NCBI GenBank assembly: GCA_036741355.1
Contig: DAINSK010000024.1
Span: 1-55,404 of the forward strand
Direction of reading: 5' to 3'
Source of the DNA: JBBRGK01 sp036741355
GTDB taxonomy: Bacteria > Chloroflexota > Dehalococcoidia > CAUJGQ01
Length of the DNA: 55,404 nt
Shown here piece after piece: positions 1 to 6,909 of this stretch. The notes under the pieces were generated by a model. That model had not been told where the DNA came from. It ran no database searches and saw nothing but the letters and a program-made list of their open reading frames with translations. The stretch's first letter is position 1. The number at the start of each line of letters is the position of its first letter. A program made the position numbers and the translations under genes.

Positions 1-2
1 CA

Positions 3-227
3 GGACTTCACCGCGGTCTCGTAGGTTTCAGCACCAGTTGGGAGACACGCGGTCTGGCGGTCGAGGTAGAAGTCGTATCGGCTCCGCTCTTCCTGCATCT
101 ATGGACCCTGGCGCGCCACGGCCCCACTGGAGACGGCTGGCGCGCTGCCTCGGTCACGCTGGCATTGTCGTCGATGGCACTGCTAGTGATCGTCGCGGGG
201 CTGATCGTGCTGGCGGTAGGGAGGTAA
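3..227 (+). CDS. C-terminal fragment of an unknown membrane protein (runs off the window start)
   Basis: An open frame enters from the left edge and stops with TAA at 225-227, giving about 74 residues. Its last 24 residues form one strongly hydrophobic stretch rich in Leu, Val, Ala and Ile, ending in a short Gly-Arg tail, as expected of a C-terminal membrane anchor. No family is recognised. It sits just upstream of a purK remnant but need not be related to it. It could also be a chance open frame, because the region around it is decayed. Confidence 0.3.
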   Translation, partial: GLHRGLVGFSTSWETRGLAVEVEVVSAPLFLHLWTLARHGPTGDGWRAASVTLALSSMALLVIVAGLIVLAVGR

Positions 228-252
228 GCTCGAGGTTTCCCGCTGGCGGTAA

Positions 253-450
253 CGTCGCTATCGTGGACGTGTTGCCGCCGCACTGGCAGTGCCCGGGGTA
301 CGGGTGCACCTGTATGACAAAGCCGCACGAGCCGGCCGCAAGGTGGGTCGCGTGACGGCGTTGGGGGCCGAAATGAACGAGGCGCGTGGCCGGGCGCTGA
401 AAGCCGCATCGCTTCTTTCGGGAAGCACATCCACGGAGGTGCCGGTGTGA
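253..450 (+). pseudogene. purK: purK remnant (C-terminal end of N5-carboxyaminoimidazole ribonucleotide synthase)
   Basis: The frame ending at TGA 448-450 encodes a segment with VHLYDKAARAGRKVGRVTALG (residues split here as VHLYDK, GRKVGRV, TALG), which matches the C-terminal end of PurK, where the family has HLYGK..RpGRKMGH. Only about 65 codons remain of a normal 370-400 residue ATP-grasp enzyme. A TAA at 250-252 closes the frame upstream, and a further PurK-like stretch appears in another frame at about 228-260, so the gene is truncated and probably frameshifted. Its stop overlaps the purE start (GTGA), the usual purK-purE coupling. A functional PurK would have to be encoded elsewhere. Confidence 0.55.
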
Positions 451-980
451 GCCGCTCGCCAGGCCAGAATCGGTCGGCGGGTCGCGCCGTCGTCGGGATC
501 GTCATGGGGTCGGACTCGGACCTACCGGTGATGCGCGCCGCAGCCGAAGCGCTCGCGGAGTTCGGCGTGGCCTGCGAAGTGCGTGTCGTTTCGGCGCACC
601 GCACCCCCGCCGAGGCGCTGGAATACGGGCGCATGGCAGCGTCGCGCGGACTCCGGGTGATCATCGCGGGTGCGGGCGGGGCTGCCCACCTGCCCGGTAT
701 ACTCGCCGCGTCAACGCCGCTACCGGTCATCGGTGTGCCGGTGCCGCTCAAATTCCTGGACGGACTCGATTCGCTGCTGTCGATCGTGCAAATGCCTGCC
801 GGCGTTCCGGTCGCGACCGTTGCGATCGGCAACGCCCGCAACGCGGGCCTGCTGGCAGTGCGCATCCTGGCGGCCACTGACCCGAAGCTCCGGGCCGCGA
901 TGGAGCGGTTCCAGGCCGGTCTGGTTGACCTCGTGCACGAGAAAGATGAAGCGGTGCGCGGGCAATTTCCGCAGGCGTGA
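447..980 (+). CDS. purE: N5-carboxyaminoimidazole ribonucleotide mutase PurE
   Basis: PurE shifts the carboxylate of N5-CAIR to C4 to give CAIR in cytosolic de novo purine synthesis. The 177-residue protein has the class I signatures: GSDSDLPVM at about residues 21-29, the substrate-binding SAHRTP at 49-54, and GAGGAAHLPG at 75-84. Length is normal once a 15-20 residue N-terminal extension is allowed for. The GTG start overlaps the TGA of the purK remnant, which shows the ancestral operon. The enzyme itself looks intact although its partner next door is broken. Confidence 0.95.
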   Translation: MSRSPGQNRSAGRAVVGIVMGSDSDLPVMRAAAEALAEFGVACEVRVVSAHRTPAEALEYGRMAASRGLRVIIAGAGGAAHLPGILAASTPLPVIGVPVPLKFLDGLDSLLSIVQMPAGVPVATVAIGNARNAGLLAVRILAATDPKLRAAMERFQAGLVDLVHEKDEAVRGQFPQA

Positions 981-1012
981 GAGGATAGAAGCACCGGCTA
1001 GGGGCTATCGTC

Positions 1013-1294
1013 ATGACGATCAAACGCAAGTATGTCCACGTCGATCCTGAGAGCGATCTCGGCCACCTGCTCGACGAAGCCGGCAAGGCATCGGTGTTCC
1101 TGGAAAAGAACGGGGTCGTCTATCGCCTGGCACCTGAGGTCTCATCGGGTGACGAGAAAGACTATGACCCGAATGCGGCGCTCGCAGGCATGCGCAAGGC
1201 TGCTGGCAGCTGGGCCGATGTCGACGCCGAGCGGTTCAAAGCCTTCATCTACCGGGCGAGAGAGGAAGGGACTCGGAACGATGAGCAGTCGTGA
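1013..1294 (+). CDS. VapB-like antitoxin
   Basis: This 93-residue protein has a short beta-rich N-terminus (MTIKRKYVHV) and a C-terminal segment typical of antitoxins that precede PIN-domain toxins in Chloroflexota and cyanobacteria (AAGSWADVDAERF followed by YRAREEG). The N-terminal half would bind DNA and the C-terminal helix would wrap the toxin. Its TGA overlaps the GTG of a PIN-domain start (GTGA), the normal antitoxin-toxin coupling. The toxin is only 25 codons long, so this antitoxin is probably an orphan. Family assignment is by pattern and context. Confidence 0.6.
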   Translation: MTIKRKYVHVDPESDLGHLLDEAGKASVFLEKNGVVYRLAPEVSSGDEKDYDPNAALAGMRKAAGSWADVDAERFKAFIYRAREEGTRNDEQS

Positions 1295-1368
1295 GCTACC
1301 TCGTAGACACCGACTGGATCATCGATGCAATCGCCGGGATTCGACCCGCGATAACAGCGCCTGAGTAG
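1291..1368 (+). pseudogene. truncated VapC-type PIN-domain toxin
   Basis: From GTG 1291 the frame reads VSYLVDTDWIIDAIAG, the standard first strand and helix of a VapC PIN domain, including the first acidic catalytic residue in LVDTD. It then runs into TAG at 1366-1368 after 25 residues, against about 130 in an intact VapC. The remaining acidic metal ligands are absent. Following sequence leads directly into the DUF5615 gene, so a deletion probably removed the rest. No ribonuclease activity is expected. Confidence 0.7.
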
Positions 1369-1459
1369 AACTCGGCCAGATTACGGTTTCCACGCCGCAT
1401 GAACCGGCAGACGCTTGCTGCCGGTTGCCGATACTGCGGACAGCCGCCATGCTGCGGGG

Positions 1460-1825
1460 GTGCGCTTCTACCTTGATGAGAACCTCTCGCAGCAGATCGC
1501 CGTCATTGCTCGCTCGCTGGGTGTCGATGTCACGAGCGCGCAGGAGCTCGGGCGGTTGGGCATCGAAGATGAAGACCAGTTGGCTTTCGCGGCAGGCGAA
1601 GCCCGGTGCATTGTCAGCCGCGATTACAAGGACTTCCCGCAGCTTACGGAAGAGTTCCGGAGGCACGGACGGCCGCACCATGGGGTATTGTCTGTATCGC
1701 CATCGCTCCACCAGCGTGGGGCCGCTGCCGTAGCCACAGCGCTTGCCCGCTACGATCGCGAGCATCTGGAAGGGATGCTCGCTTACGAATTCGGCTGGCT
1801 CACTTTTCCCAGTGAGGCTTCATGA
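1460..1825 (+). CDS. DUF5615 PIN-like protein
   Basis: This 121-residue protein starts VRFYLDENLSQQIA, the hallmark of DUF5615, a compact PIN/Mut7-C-like putative nuclease fold. Further signs are GVDVTSAQELGR and the acidic IVSRDYKDF motif. The GTG at 1460 is preferred over the upstream ATG at 1415 because the family begins at this strand. DUF5615 genes normally lie downstream of DUF433 on the same strand as a toxin-antitoxin-like pair. Here the DUF433 gene is convergent and the two 3-prime ends overlap by 26 bp. Function is inferred only from fold and context. Confidence 0.75.
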   Translation: MRFYLDENLSQQIAVIARSLGVDVTSAQELGRLGIEDEDQLAFAAGEARCIVSRDYKDFPQLTEEFRRHGRPHHGVLSVSPSLHQRGAAAVATALARYDREHLEGMLAYEFGWLTFPSEAS

Positions 1826-2129
1826 AGGGGTACTTCTCCCAAAGCTCGCGCACATACGCCTCGACATCATCGATGAGCTTGGCGTTGACCTCGTCGGGAT
1901 AGGCGGCATAGTAGTCGAGCGCGGCTTGAATCTGCTCCTCGCTCAACCACTCGAACGATGCGCGCAAATGGTCCAGATCCCAGTCGACATCCTTATAGAC
2001 CTGGATGATCTCGACCACCTCCAGCCCGGTGCCCTTGATCCAGGGCTGGCGCTCGCCTACGTCGGTGACGAAGAAGATGCCCGGCACCCGCCGCATCTTC
2101 TCCGCTTCGCTCACAACCTCGGTCGCCAT
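1800..2129 (-). CDS. DUF433-like small protein, convergent with DUF5615
   Basis: The 109-residue protein begins MATEVVSEAEKMRRVPGIFF and contains the pattern GTGLEVVEIIQVYKDVDWDL followed by LSEEQIQAALDYYAAYPDE, the helix-turn-helix-like core of DUF433 antitoxin-type proteins. Start ATG is at 2127-2129. DUF433 proteins are regarded as antitoxin-like partners of DUF5615. Here the partner lies tail to tail, so the pair cannot be one operon and overlapping 3-prime ends would give antisense transcripts. A DNA-binding or antitoxin role is inference. Confidence 0.7.
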   Translation of the reverse strand: MATEVVSEAEKMRRVPGIFFVTDVGERQPWIKGTGLEVVEIIQVYKDVDWDLDHLRASFEWLSEEQIQAALDYYAAYPDEVNAKLIDDVEAYVRELWEKYPFMKPHWEK

Positions 2130-2297
2130 CTCACACTCTCCAATTCCAGCGTAGCATGCAAACATGAAGTGTGATGCAGCAAAATTGGCTGCTGAGCGCT
2201 TGAGTAGCCGCCCCCGGATTGATACGCTCCGCGTAACCTGACGCGGGGCGGGTGGCTCCGTGTATTGTCTCATCGGGAGACGAGAGAGGAACCCGAC

Positions 2298-3581
2298 GTG
2301 AAGTTCGTTTCCTTCAACCTCATGCCCTATCGCGAGCTCCCCGACGACTTCGAGGAGCGGTATCCGAGCGTATGGGTGACGCCGCCGAAGACCCTGTATG
2401 ACCCCAAACGGGGTCACAAGATGTACCACGACTACGTCGACGAGCTTGAGTACGCCATCGACCTGGGTTTCGACGGCGTCGGCGTGAACGAACACCACAG
2501 CAACGCCTACGGCATGATGCCGTCGCCGAACCTCTTCGGATCCATCCTCTCGCGCAAGGTCCGTAACAGCTCCAAGACGTCGTTGCTGGTGCTGGGCAAC
2601 AGCCTGGCGCTGTATAACCCACCGATCCGCGTTGCCGAAGAGTTTGCCATGCTCGACGTGCTCACCGGCGGCAAGCTGATCGCCGGCTTCCCGGTCGGCA
2701 CGTCGATGGATACAAATTACGCCTACGGCGTCAACCCCGCCGAGTTGCGGGAGCGCTACTATGAAGCGCACGACCTCGTGATGAAGACCTGGACTACCGA
2801 CGAGCTGTTCATGTGGAACGGCAAATACAACCAGTTGCGCTACGTGAATCCGTGGCCGAGGCCGGCCCAGCGACCGCATCCGCCGGTATGGATTCCCGGC
2901 GGGGGCAGCGTCGAGACCTACGACTTCGCGATCAACAACAAGTATTCGTTCTCATACCTCAGTTTCTTCGGTCACCAGTACGCCAAGAAGGTCATGGACC
3001 AGTTCTGGGAACGGGCGAAGGCGCTGGACGGTGATATGAATCCCTATCGTGCCGGCTTCGCGCAGATCGTCTGTGTATCTGAGACGGATGCCCGAGCGCA
3101 GGAAGATTACGAAGAGCACGTACGCTACTTCTTCAATAAGTGTCTGCACGTCGACCCGCGAATCGCGGAAGCGCCCGGATACCGCACGGTGAAGAGCCTT
3201 CGCGCCGGACTGCGCTCGCAGTTTGACGGCACGATGAAGAGCGCCTCGCAGCTTCTGAAAGAGGGACTGAGCTGGAACGAGCTGGTGGACATGGGCTTCA
3301 TCGTGGCCGGCTCGCCCGCAACGGTGATCGACCGTATCAAGGACTTCTCCGATACGTTGCGTGTCGGCAACGTCATGCTGCTGCTGCACATCGGCTCGAT
3401 GCCGCATTACCTGACGATGAAGAACCTCCAGCTCTTTGCCGAGGAAGTACTGCCGCACGTGCAGCCGATCTTCGGCGAATGGGACGCTTCCCACTACTGG
3501 CCGAGCGGCTTCGCCGAGGACCGACCGGCCGAGGCAACCGAGCCAGAACGACAGCCCGAGCGCGTGCCGGCTCGAGCGTGA
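2298..3581 (+). CDS. LLM-class flavin-dependent oxidoreductase
   Basis: A 427-residue luciferase-like monooxygenase-fold protein (F420- or FMN-dependent TIM barrel). Recognisable segments are GFDGVGVNEHH near residue 60, the TSLLVLGNSLALYNPP strand, AEEFAMLDVLTGGKLIAGFPVG, and the PHPPVWIPGGGS segment mid-protein. The GTG at 2298 is chosen because GAGAGAGGA lies 8 nt upstream and family members begin at KFVSF. The substrate is unknown. Family members oxidise ketones, alkanesulfonates, EDTA-type chelates or long-chain alkanes. It stands alone between DUF433 and an alpha/beta hydrolase, and is one of three such genes here. Confidence 0.9.
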   Translation: MKFVSFNLMPYRELPDDFEERYPSVWVTPPKTLYDPKRGHKMYHDYVDELEYAIDLGFDGVGVNEHHSNAYGMMPSPNLFGSILSRKVRNSSKTSLLVLGNSLALYNPPIRVAEEFAMLDVLTGGKLIAGFPVGTSMDTNYAYGVNPAELRERYYEAHDLVMKTWTTDELFMWNGKYNQLRYVNPWPRPAQRPHPPVWIPGGGSVETYDFAINNKYSFSYLSFFGHQYAKKVMDQFWERAKALDGDMNPYRAGFAQIVCVSETDARAQEDYEEHVRYFFNKCLHVDPRIAEAPGYRTVKSLRAGLRSQFDGTMKSASQLLKEGLSWNELVDMGFIVAGSPATVIDRIKDFSDTLRVGNVMLLLHIGSMPHYLTMKNLQLFAEEVLPHVQPIFGEWDASHYWPSGFAEDRPAEATEPERQPERVPARA

Positions 3582-3590
3582 TGGGGACGC

Positions 3591-3634
3591 TCCCGAACCC
3601 TCCTGTCCCTTACCGGTGCGGAAAGGGGCGATCG
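3591..3634. repeat. degenerate copy of a palindromic intergenic repeat
   Basis: The run ACCCTCCTGTCCCTTACC ... GGAAAGGGGCGAT is an imperfect hairpin resembling the better copies at 3673 and 25084. It lies directly after the LLM gene stop and could also act as a transcript-end hairpin. Confidence 0.45.
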
Positions 3635-3672
3635 TTTGAAGCAGAGACCCAGCCGCGGTACAGCGCGGGCAA

Positions 3673-3710
3673 CCTCACCCCCTTCCCCTCTCCGAAACGG
3701 AGAGGGGCGA
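3673..3710. repeat. palindromic intergenic repeat (CCTCACCCCC type)
   Basis: CCTCACCCCCTTCCCC leads into a hairpin with arms CCCTCTCCG and CGGAGAGGG. It is oriented opposite to the copy at 3773, forming an inverted pair about 60 bp apart. Confidence 0.7.
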
Positions 3711-3772
3711 TTATTGGCAGCAGGGAGCGGGCAGGGATGCACCGGCTTCTGCAGCAACTAGTTGCGCACTCA

Positions 3773-3812
3773 AGCTCCCCTCCCCGCATCGGGGAGGGGC
3801 CGGGGGAGAGGT
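3773..3812. repeat. palindromic intergenic repeat supplying the ribosome binding site of the next gene
   Basis: Inverse orientation relative to 3673: AGCTCCCCTCCCCG, loop, CGGGGAGGGG, then CCGGGGGAGAGG. The terminal GAGAGG is the Shine-Dalgarno of the hydrolase ATG at 3817. Confidence 0.7.
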
Positions 3813-3816
3813 AACC

Positions 3817-4626
3817 ATGGCCCAGCCAAAAGAACGGCTCATCCCGGCGAACGACGCCGTAACCTTTGGGGTCAAGGTCGCTGGACAGGGCGACCCGGTC
3901 GTCTACCTGCACGGTGCGGGCGGTCTGATCTGGGACCCATTCCTGGACAGGCTCTCCGATTCGTACACCGTCTATGCCCCCAACCTGCCCGGCACCGGCA
4001 GCTCAACGGGGCTGGAAAACATCCGCGACCTTTGGGACCTCGCGCTTTGCTACTACGACCTTTTCGACAAGCTTGGACTGGACTCGCCGGATGTGATCGG
4101 GCACTCGCTGGGTGGCATGATCGCGGCGGAACTGGCTGCCACCGACCAAAGCCGCGTCAAGCGGCTGGTGCTGTTGGCGCCTGCCGGTCTTTGGCGCGAC
4201 GACGTGCCGATTCCAGATATGTTCGCCATGCTGCCTCAGGAGCTGGGTCAGTTGGTCGTCGCCGACCCGAACTCGCCCGTGGCGCAGGCGATGGCAAAGA
4301 TGCCCGAGAGCATTGAGGAACGCATGGAAATGATGGTCGCCCGCATCCAGAATATGCAGGCGGCTGCCAAATTCCTGTGGCCGATTCCTGATAAGGGTCT
4401 CAGTCGCCGGATTCACCGCATCAAGGCGCCGACCCTGATCGTCTGGGGCAAACAGGACCGATTGATCGCGCCGGTGTACGGCGAAGACTTTCAGCGGCAG
4501 ATTCCCGGCTCGAAGCTGATCACGATCGACAACGCCTCGCACCTGTTGCCGGTGGAACAAACCACCAGGGTGCTCGAGGCTGTCACCGGCTTCCTCGCGA
4601 GTCAGCCCGCCGTGGCGGTTGCGTAG
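3817..4626 (+). CDS. alpha/beta hydrolase
   Basis: A 269-residue alpha/beta-fold hydrolase with a complete visible triad: nucleophile Ser97 in GHSLGG (95-100), acid Asp214 in WGKQDRLI, and His242 in NASHLLP. The oxyanion-side motif LHGAGG lies at 31-36. Length and order fit esterases, C-C bond hydrolases and haloperoxidase-like enzymes, and the substrate cannot be read from sequence. GAGAGG 5 nt upstream of ATG comes from the end of a palindromic repeat. The gene follows the LLM oxidoreductase on the same strand. A second LLM/hydrolase pair occurs at 31.3-33.5 kb in reversed order. Confidence 0.88.
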   Translation: MAQPKERLIPANDAVTFGVKVAGQGDPVVYLHGAGGLIWDPFLDRLSDSYTVYAPNLPGTGSSTGLENIRDLWDLALCYYDLFDKLGLDSPDVIGHSLGGMIAAELAATDQSRVKRLVLLAPAGLWRDDVPIPDMFAMLPQELGQLVVADPNSPVAQAMAKMPESIEERMEMMVARIQNMQAAAKFLWPIPDKGLSRRIHRIKAPTLIVWGKQDRLIAPVYGEDFQRQIPGSKLITIDNASHLLPVEQTTRVLEAVTGFLASQPAVAVA

Positions 4627-4636
4627 CGAAGCCTTA

Positions 4637-5803
4637 TCATCCCGGCAGTGCAGTCGATTCTTCCTCGCCGGTCCGGAGCCAGTCGTCCAGGGCGTTTTCG
4701 GGCGGCAGCCAGGGCGGCAGCGGCATCAACAGGAACGTCGAGAGCGCGGCGACGTACGGCTCGTAGAGCCGGCGCAGGTCTGCTACCAACTGGTCCGAGA
4801 TCTGGCCGCCGTCTGAGGGTACGCCTGCTTCGGACAGAAGCTCACGCAGCCGTACTAGATCGCCGGACGTCAGCCGATCGGCCGACGGTTTAGCCGGCTT
4901 CAGACTGACGACGTTGCTCAGATCGACCGCCGCATGGCGGGCGATCGCGAACGTCAACCGCGCTTGTCCTCGATCGTCGGTGTTGGCCCCGGCTAGCACG
5001 AGTGCACACAGGTCGAGAACCATTGTTAGAGAGGCGACCCACGACTGGTTTTCGTGCTGAGAGCGGTAGAAAGCGAGCAGAGGATACGAAAGCTGGCTTT
5101 CCAGGAGCTCTGCCGCCCAGCGCTCCCACTCCGCGAGCAGACCGCTGAGCCCCGTATGGGTGCCATCGCGAGCGAAGCGCCGCAACATCTCGGCGGCGCA
5201 GGGCGGCGAGCCGGCGCGTGCATCGAGCAGCGCGATGCTCCCCTCGCGGCGAGAGAATGCCTGGTAGAGGATCGGTAGGTAGCCGATCACCAGCGCCAGC
5301 AGCGCGAAACCGGTGCCGCCCTCCGCGACCGCCAGGATCCGGCCAACGGTTGTGTGTGGAAACACGTCCCCAAGACCGAGGGTGAAGAGAGTCGTGCCGC
5401 TCATATACAGCTCGACGCCAAATCCCGTCGTGCCGTTCGGCGTTACAAGGTGCGAGCCGAAGCTCCAGTGCAGTAAAGCAAATCCGACGATGAGTCCACC
5501 GGCCCAAACGCCCAACAACAAGATCAATGAGAGCGGCCCGTAAAAGCTCAGAAAGCTCTCGCGCCGCTCGTCGCTCTTGATCCGGCGTGCGACCGCCGCC
5601 CACGGATTCCAGGTTCCAAAGTAGAACGCACGCGCCAGCCTCACGCGACCGGTGACGCGGCGCGGCAGTATGACGGTCTCGAACGCGTCCCAGAGGACGA
5701 TCGCGATCAGGGCAAAGCCGGCAGCGACACCGAGGCTGGATGGCCACATGCGATCTGTCACCCGAGCGCAGGTAGGGACGGCCCGACGAGCGGAGACAGG
5801 CAC
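4637..5803 (-). CDS. potassium-channel-family membrane protein
   Basis: A protein of up to 388 residues with an N-terminal membrane helix, a long hydrophobic segment (LSLILLLGVWAGGLIVGFAL), a pore loop, and another helix. The pore reads SGTTLFTLGLGDVFP, aligning with the TVGYGD filter of ion channels but with TLGLGD. This is the Ion_trans_2-type single-pore arrangement. The following roughly 200 residues are a soluble helical cytosolic domain without a recognised RCK fold. The first GTG (5803) is given; an internal ATG at 5749 (MWPSS) would start just before the first helix and is about as likely. Ion selectivity is unknown. It converges with the hydrolase gene. Confidence 0.75.
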   Translation of the reverse strand: MPVSARRAVPTCARVTDRMWPSSLGVAAGFALIAIVLWDAFETVILPRRVTGRVRLARAFYFGTWNPWAAVARRIKSDERRESFLSFYGPLSLILLLGVWAGGLIVGFALLHWSFGSHLVTPNGTTGFGVELYMSGTTLFTLGLGDVFPHTTVGRILAVAEGGTGFALLALVIGYLPILYQAFSRREGSIALLDARAGSPPCAAEMLRRFARDGTHTGLSGLLAEWERWAAELLESQLSYPLLAFYRSQHENQSWVASLTMVLDLCALVLAGANTDDRGQARLTFAIARHAAVDLSNVVSLKPAKPSADRLTSGDLVRLRELLSEAGVPSDGGQISDQLVADLRRLYEPYVAALSTFLLMPLPPWLPPENALDDWLRTGEEESTALPG

Positions 5804-5922
5804 CGCCCCGTCCCCATTCTAGAGATGTAGGGGATGGGGCGCTGCGATATCGGTCAGTCAACTGGCCAGCACGGACCGCACGTCGCTGCAATGACGGCGC
5901 GATTTGGGCAGCGGAAACTCTA

Positions 5923-6471
5923 TTACTCCCGGCGTACAGCGGCGACGTTGAGCGCAACCTTCACCTTGTCGCCGACGACTACGCCGCCTGTCTCGATCAG
6001 CCCGTTCCAGTTGAGGCCGAACTCCTTGCGGCTGACCGCCGTCTCGGCCGCGAAGGCCGCTCGCTGCTTACCGTAAGCGTCCTTGATCTGGCCCTCAAAC
6101 TCGGTCTCGAGCACGACTTCTTTCGTCACATCGCGGATCGTGAGCTCTCCGGTGATACGCCATTTCTCGTCGCTCAGTTTCTCAATACGCTTGCTCTGGA
6201 AAATGATCTGTGGGAAACGCTCGGCATTGAAGAAGTCGTCCGAGCGCAGGTGGTTATCGCGATTCGCATCGCCCGTCTCCACGCTTGCGGTATCGATCAC
6301 GGCGCTGACCGACGACGCGGCCGGGTTCGTCTCATCGAGCTGAATTGTCCCCTTTAGCGAGCGGAAGCGGCCCTTCACGGTCGAAACCATCATGTGCTTG
6401 ACCGCGAATTCGGCGTTCGAATGGACGGGATCGATGTCCCAGGTGTTGACTGCGGTTGATGTAGTCGTCAT
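5923..6471 (-). CDS. YceI-family lipid-binding-type protein
   Basis: The 182-residue protein has the YceI lipocalin-like signature: WDIDPVHSNAEFAVKHMMVS at the start, VKGRFRSLKG, DANRDNHLRSDDFF, then RITGELTIRDVTKEVV. YceI proteins bind long amphiphilic molecules such as polyprenyl quinones. Many are periplasmic, but no signal peptide is visible here, so a cytosolic location is likely. ATG 6471 is selected because GGAGGAG lies 7-8 nt upstream. A good sigma-70-like promoter with direct repeats precedes it, suggesting repressor control. Confidence 0.9.
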   Translation of the reverse strand: MTTTSTAVNTWDIDPVHSNAEFAVKHMMVSTVKGRFRSLKGTIQLDETNPAASSVSAVIDTASVETGDANRDNHLRSDDFFNAERFPQIIFQSKRIEKLSDEKWRITGELTIRDVTKEVVLETEFEGQIKDAYGKQRAAFAAETAVSRKEFGLNWNGLIETGGVVVGDKVKVALNVAAVRRE

Positions 6472-6524
6472 CTCTTTCTCCTCCGGCACGGCCACCGTTC
6501 TCTCTGCGCCCGGCGGCAAGTGGC

Positions 6525-6570
6525 TTACTTTAGATAAGTAACTTTAGATCACGGTAGCTCTCAGTGTCAA
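6525..6570 (-). promoter_or_regulatory. yceI promoter with direct-repeat operator candidate
   Basis: On the minus strand TTGACA (6570-6565) is followed after 18 nt by TAAAGT (6546-6541). Two near-identical units, TTACTTTAGAT (6525-6535) and TAACTTTAGAT (6539-6549), overlap and follow the -10 element, where a MarR- or HxlR-type repressor could bind. Confidence 0.5.
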
Positions 6571-6655
6571 GTTCCTGATCAAATATAATTGTTGGCTCGG
6601 TGCCGGCCGTATCGTTCCAAGCCTGGTGCGGTAGCATGCGGCGGGGAGGACCAGC

Positions 6656-6853
6656 ATGACCAGTGCAAGCTACGACCCCGTGATTCGCAACGCCCGCCTG
6701 ATCGACGGTACCGGCTCGCCATCCCGCGCCGGGGACCTTGCTATCGAAGGCGAGCGCATCGCCGAGGTCGTGGTAAACGGCGCCGTCGCCTGCGAGCAAG
6801 GCCGCCATACCTACGCGGGAACCGGCCGCTTGCTGTACTTTAACGACGGATAG
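6656..6853 (+). pseudogene. internally deleted amidohydrolase (N-acyl-D-amino-acid deacylase type)
   Basis: The 65-codon frame joins the first 38 or so residues of a D-aminoacylase-type amidohydrolase (YDPVIRNARLIDGTGSP, then AGDLAIEGERIAEV) directly to its last 25 or so residues (VVVNGAVACEQGRHT, AGTGRLL). The full family length is about 500 residues, so the whole metal-binding barrel is missing, yet frame and Shine-Dalgarno (GGGGAGGA, 6 nt from ATG) survive. An internal in-frame deletion explains this. No catalysis is expected. A short peptide could still be made. Confidence 0.75.
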
Positions 6854-6909
6854 CGAGACATCGAACCGTGCGCCTCGGCTGAGACAGCCAGCGTCATTGA
6901 GGAGCTTGC

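Noticed and set aside
8..994. Long open frame antisense to purE and the purK remnant
   Set aside because: Low-complexity Arg/Ser/Pro product typical of a GC-rich shadow, while the opposite strand encodes clear PurE motifs.
2130..2879. N-terminal extension of the DUF433 gene up to 2879
   Set aside because: It overlaps the LLM gene on the other strand and precedes the family start MATEVV, so it is read-through.
3582..3816. Tandem hairpins considered as a riboswitch or attenuator
   Set aside because: The same sequences recur between unrelated genes in both orientations, so a dispersed repeat is the better explanation.
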